From positions 1 to 6,405 of the forward strand of contig JADHTP010000185.1 in the NCBI GenBank assembly GCA_016784945.1: a stretch of DNA of 6,405 nucleotides, written 5' to 3'. This DNA is from Deltaproteobacteria bacterium. GTDB taxonomy: Bacteria > Myxococcota_A > UBA9042 > DTJE01. The position numbers and the translations under genes were made by a program. The notes under the pieces are model-generated. The model had not been told where the DNA came from. It saw only the letters and a list, made by a program, of their open reading frames with translations, and searched no databases. This document shows, piece after piece, positions 6,395 through 6,405 of this stretch (the first letter of the stretch is position 1; each line of letters starts with the position of its first letter).

Positions 6395-6405
6395 ATGGAT
6401 GAAAA
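6395..6405 (+). CDS. Possible start of a gene cut by the window edge
   Basis: ATG at 6395-6397 is preceded by GGAG (6381-6384) and AGGA (6387-6390, four-base spacer), a good ribosome-binding arrangement. Only Met-Asp-Glu and two bases of the next codon are inside the window, so the product cannot be identified. Its place next to the putative attachment site would suit an element-encoded gene such as an integrase, excisionase or regulator, but that is position-based inference only. Confidence 0.2.

Larger units (their letters stand above)
6266..6405. mobile_element. Putative terminal segment of an integrated element (runs off the window)
   Basis: This 140-base stretch begins at the tRNA breakpoint. 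A hand count gives about 48% GC, with the first 45 bases near 38%, well below the GC-rich genes to the left. It holds phased direct repeats (6287-6316), an inverted repeat (6358-6382) and a possible gene start at 6395. No integrase or other element gene is visible inside the window, so the element call rests on the tRNA fragment, the composition change and the repeats. Confidence 0.45.

Noticed and set aside
6266..6405. Group I intron in the anticodon loop of tRNA-fMet
   Set aside because: Such introns are known in some cyanobacterial initiator tRNAs, but I see no group I core elements in the 140 bases available. The phased direct repeats fit an attachment site better. It cannot be fully excluded without sequence to the right.

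Overview
The window is GC-rich bacterial DNA holding three complete genes, one gene tail and the edge of what looks like an integrated element. Nothing in it fixes the species. GC-rich coding, Shine-Dalgarno-led starts, tight gene packing and a bacterial initiator-tRNA fragment indicate a GC-rich bacterium, and the unusual gene content would suit a poorly characterised lineage (inference).

Left part (1-1453, plus strand): the last 46 codons of one gene are followed after 2 bases by a complete 435-codon gene of the nitrogenase component 1 superfamily (NifD/NifK, NifE/NifN, BchN/BchB, BchY/BchZ type). The tail carries the same C-terminal G-x-D-G plus amphipathic-helix signature, so the two are probably paralogous partner subunits of a nitrogenase-like reductase or cofactor-maturation complex. 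The complete subunit keeps only one of the three Cys positions that normally hold the interface iron-sulfur cluster. No NifH-like reductase is inside the window, and the substrate cannot be named.

Middle (1450-6090, minus strand): a two-gene operon of membrane transporters. The upstream gene is a prokaryotic cation-chloride cotransporter (SLC12 type). After 18 bases comes an SLC13-type (divalent anion:Na+ symporter) permease with four RCK_C (TrkA-C) domains in its central cytosolic loop, arranged as a duplicated A-B-A'-B' pair. The operon converges on the nitrogenase-like gene, and the two stop codons interlock in one CTAG tetranucleotide.

Right edge (6091-6405): 130 bases of leader for the transporter operon contain a weak promoter candidate overlapped by a 7-bp dyad. 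Then comes the 3' half of an initiator tRNA-Met gene (minus strand, anticodon loop to CCA), abruptly joined at the anticodon loop to lower-GC, non-tRNA sequence. That sequence has three ACTTGnAT direct repeats phased every 10 bp, then an inverted repeat and a possible gene start at the very edge. The best reading is a hybrid attachment site: a mobile element inserted in the tRNA-fMet gene lies to the right, and the transporter and nitrogenase-like genes lie on the chromosomal side.
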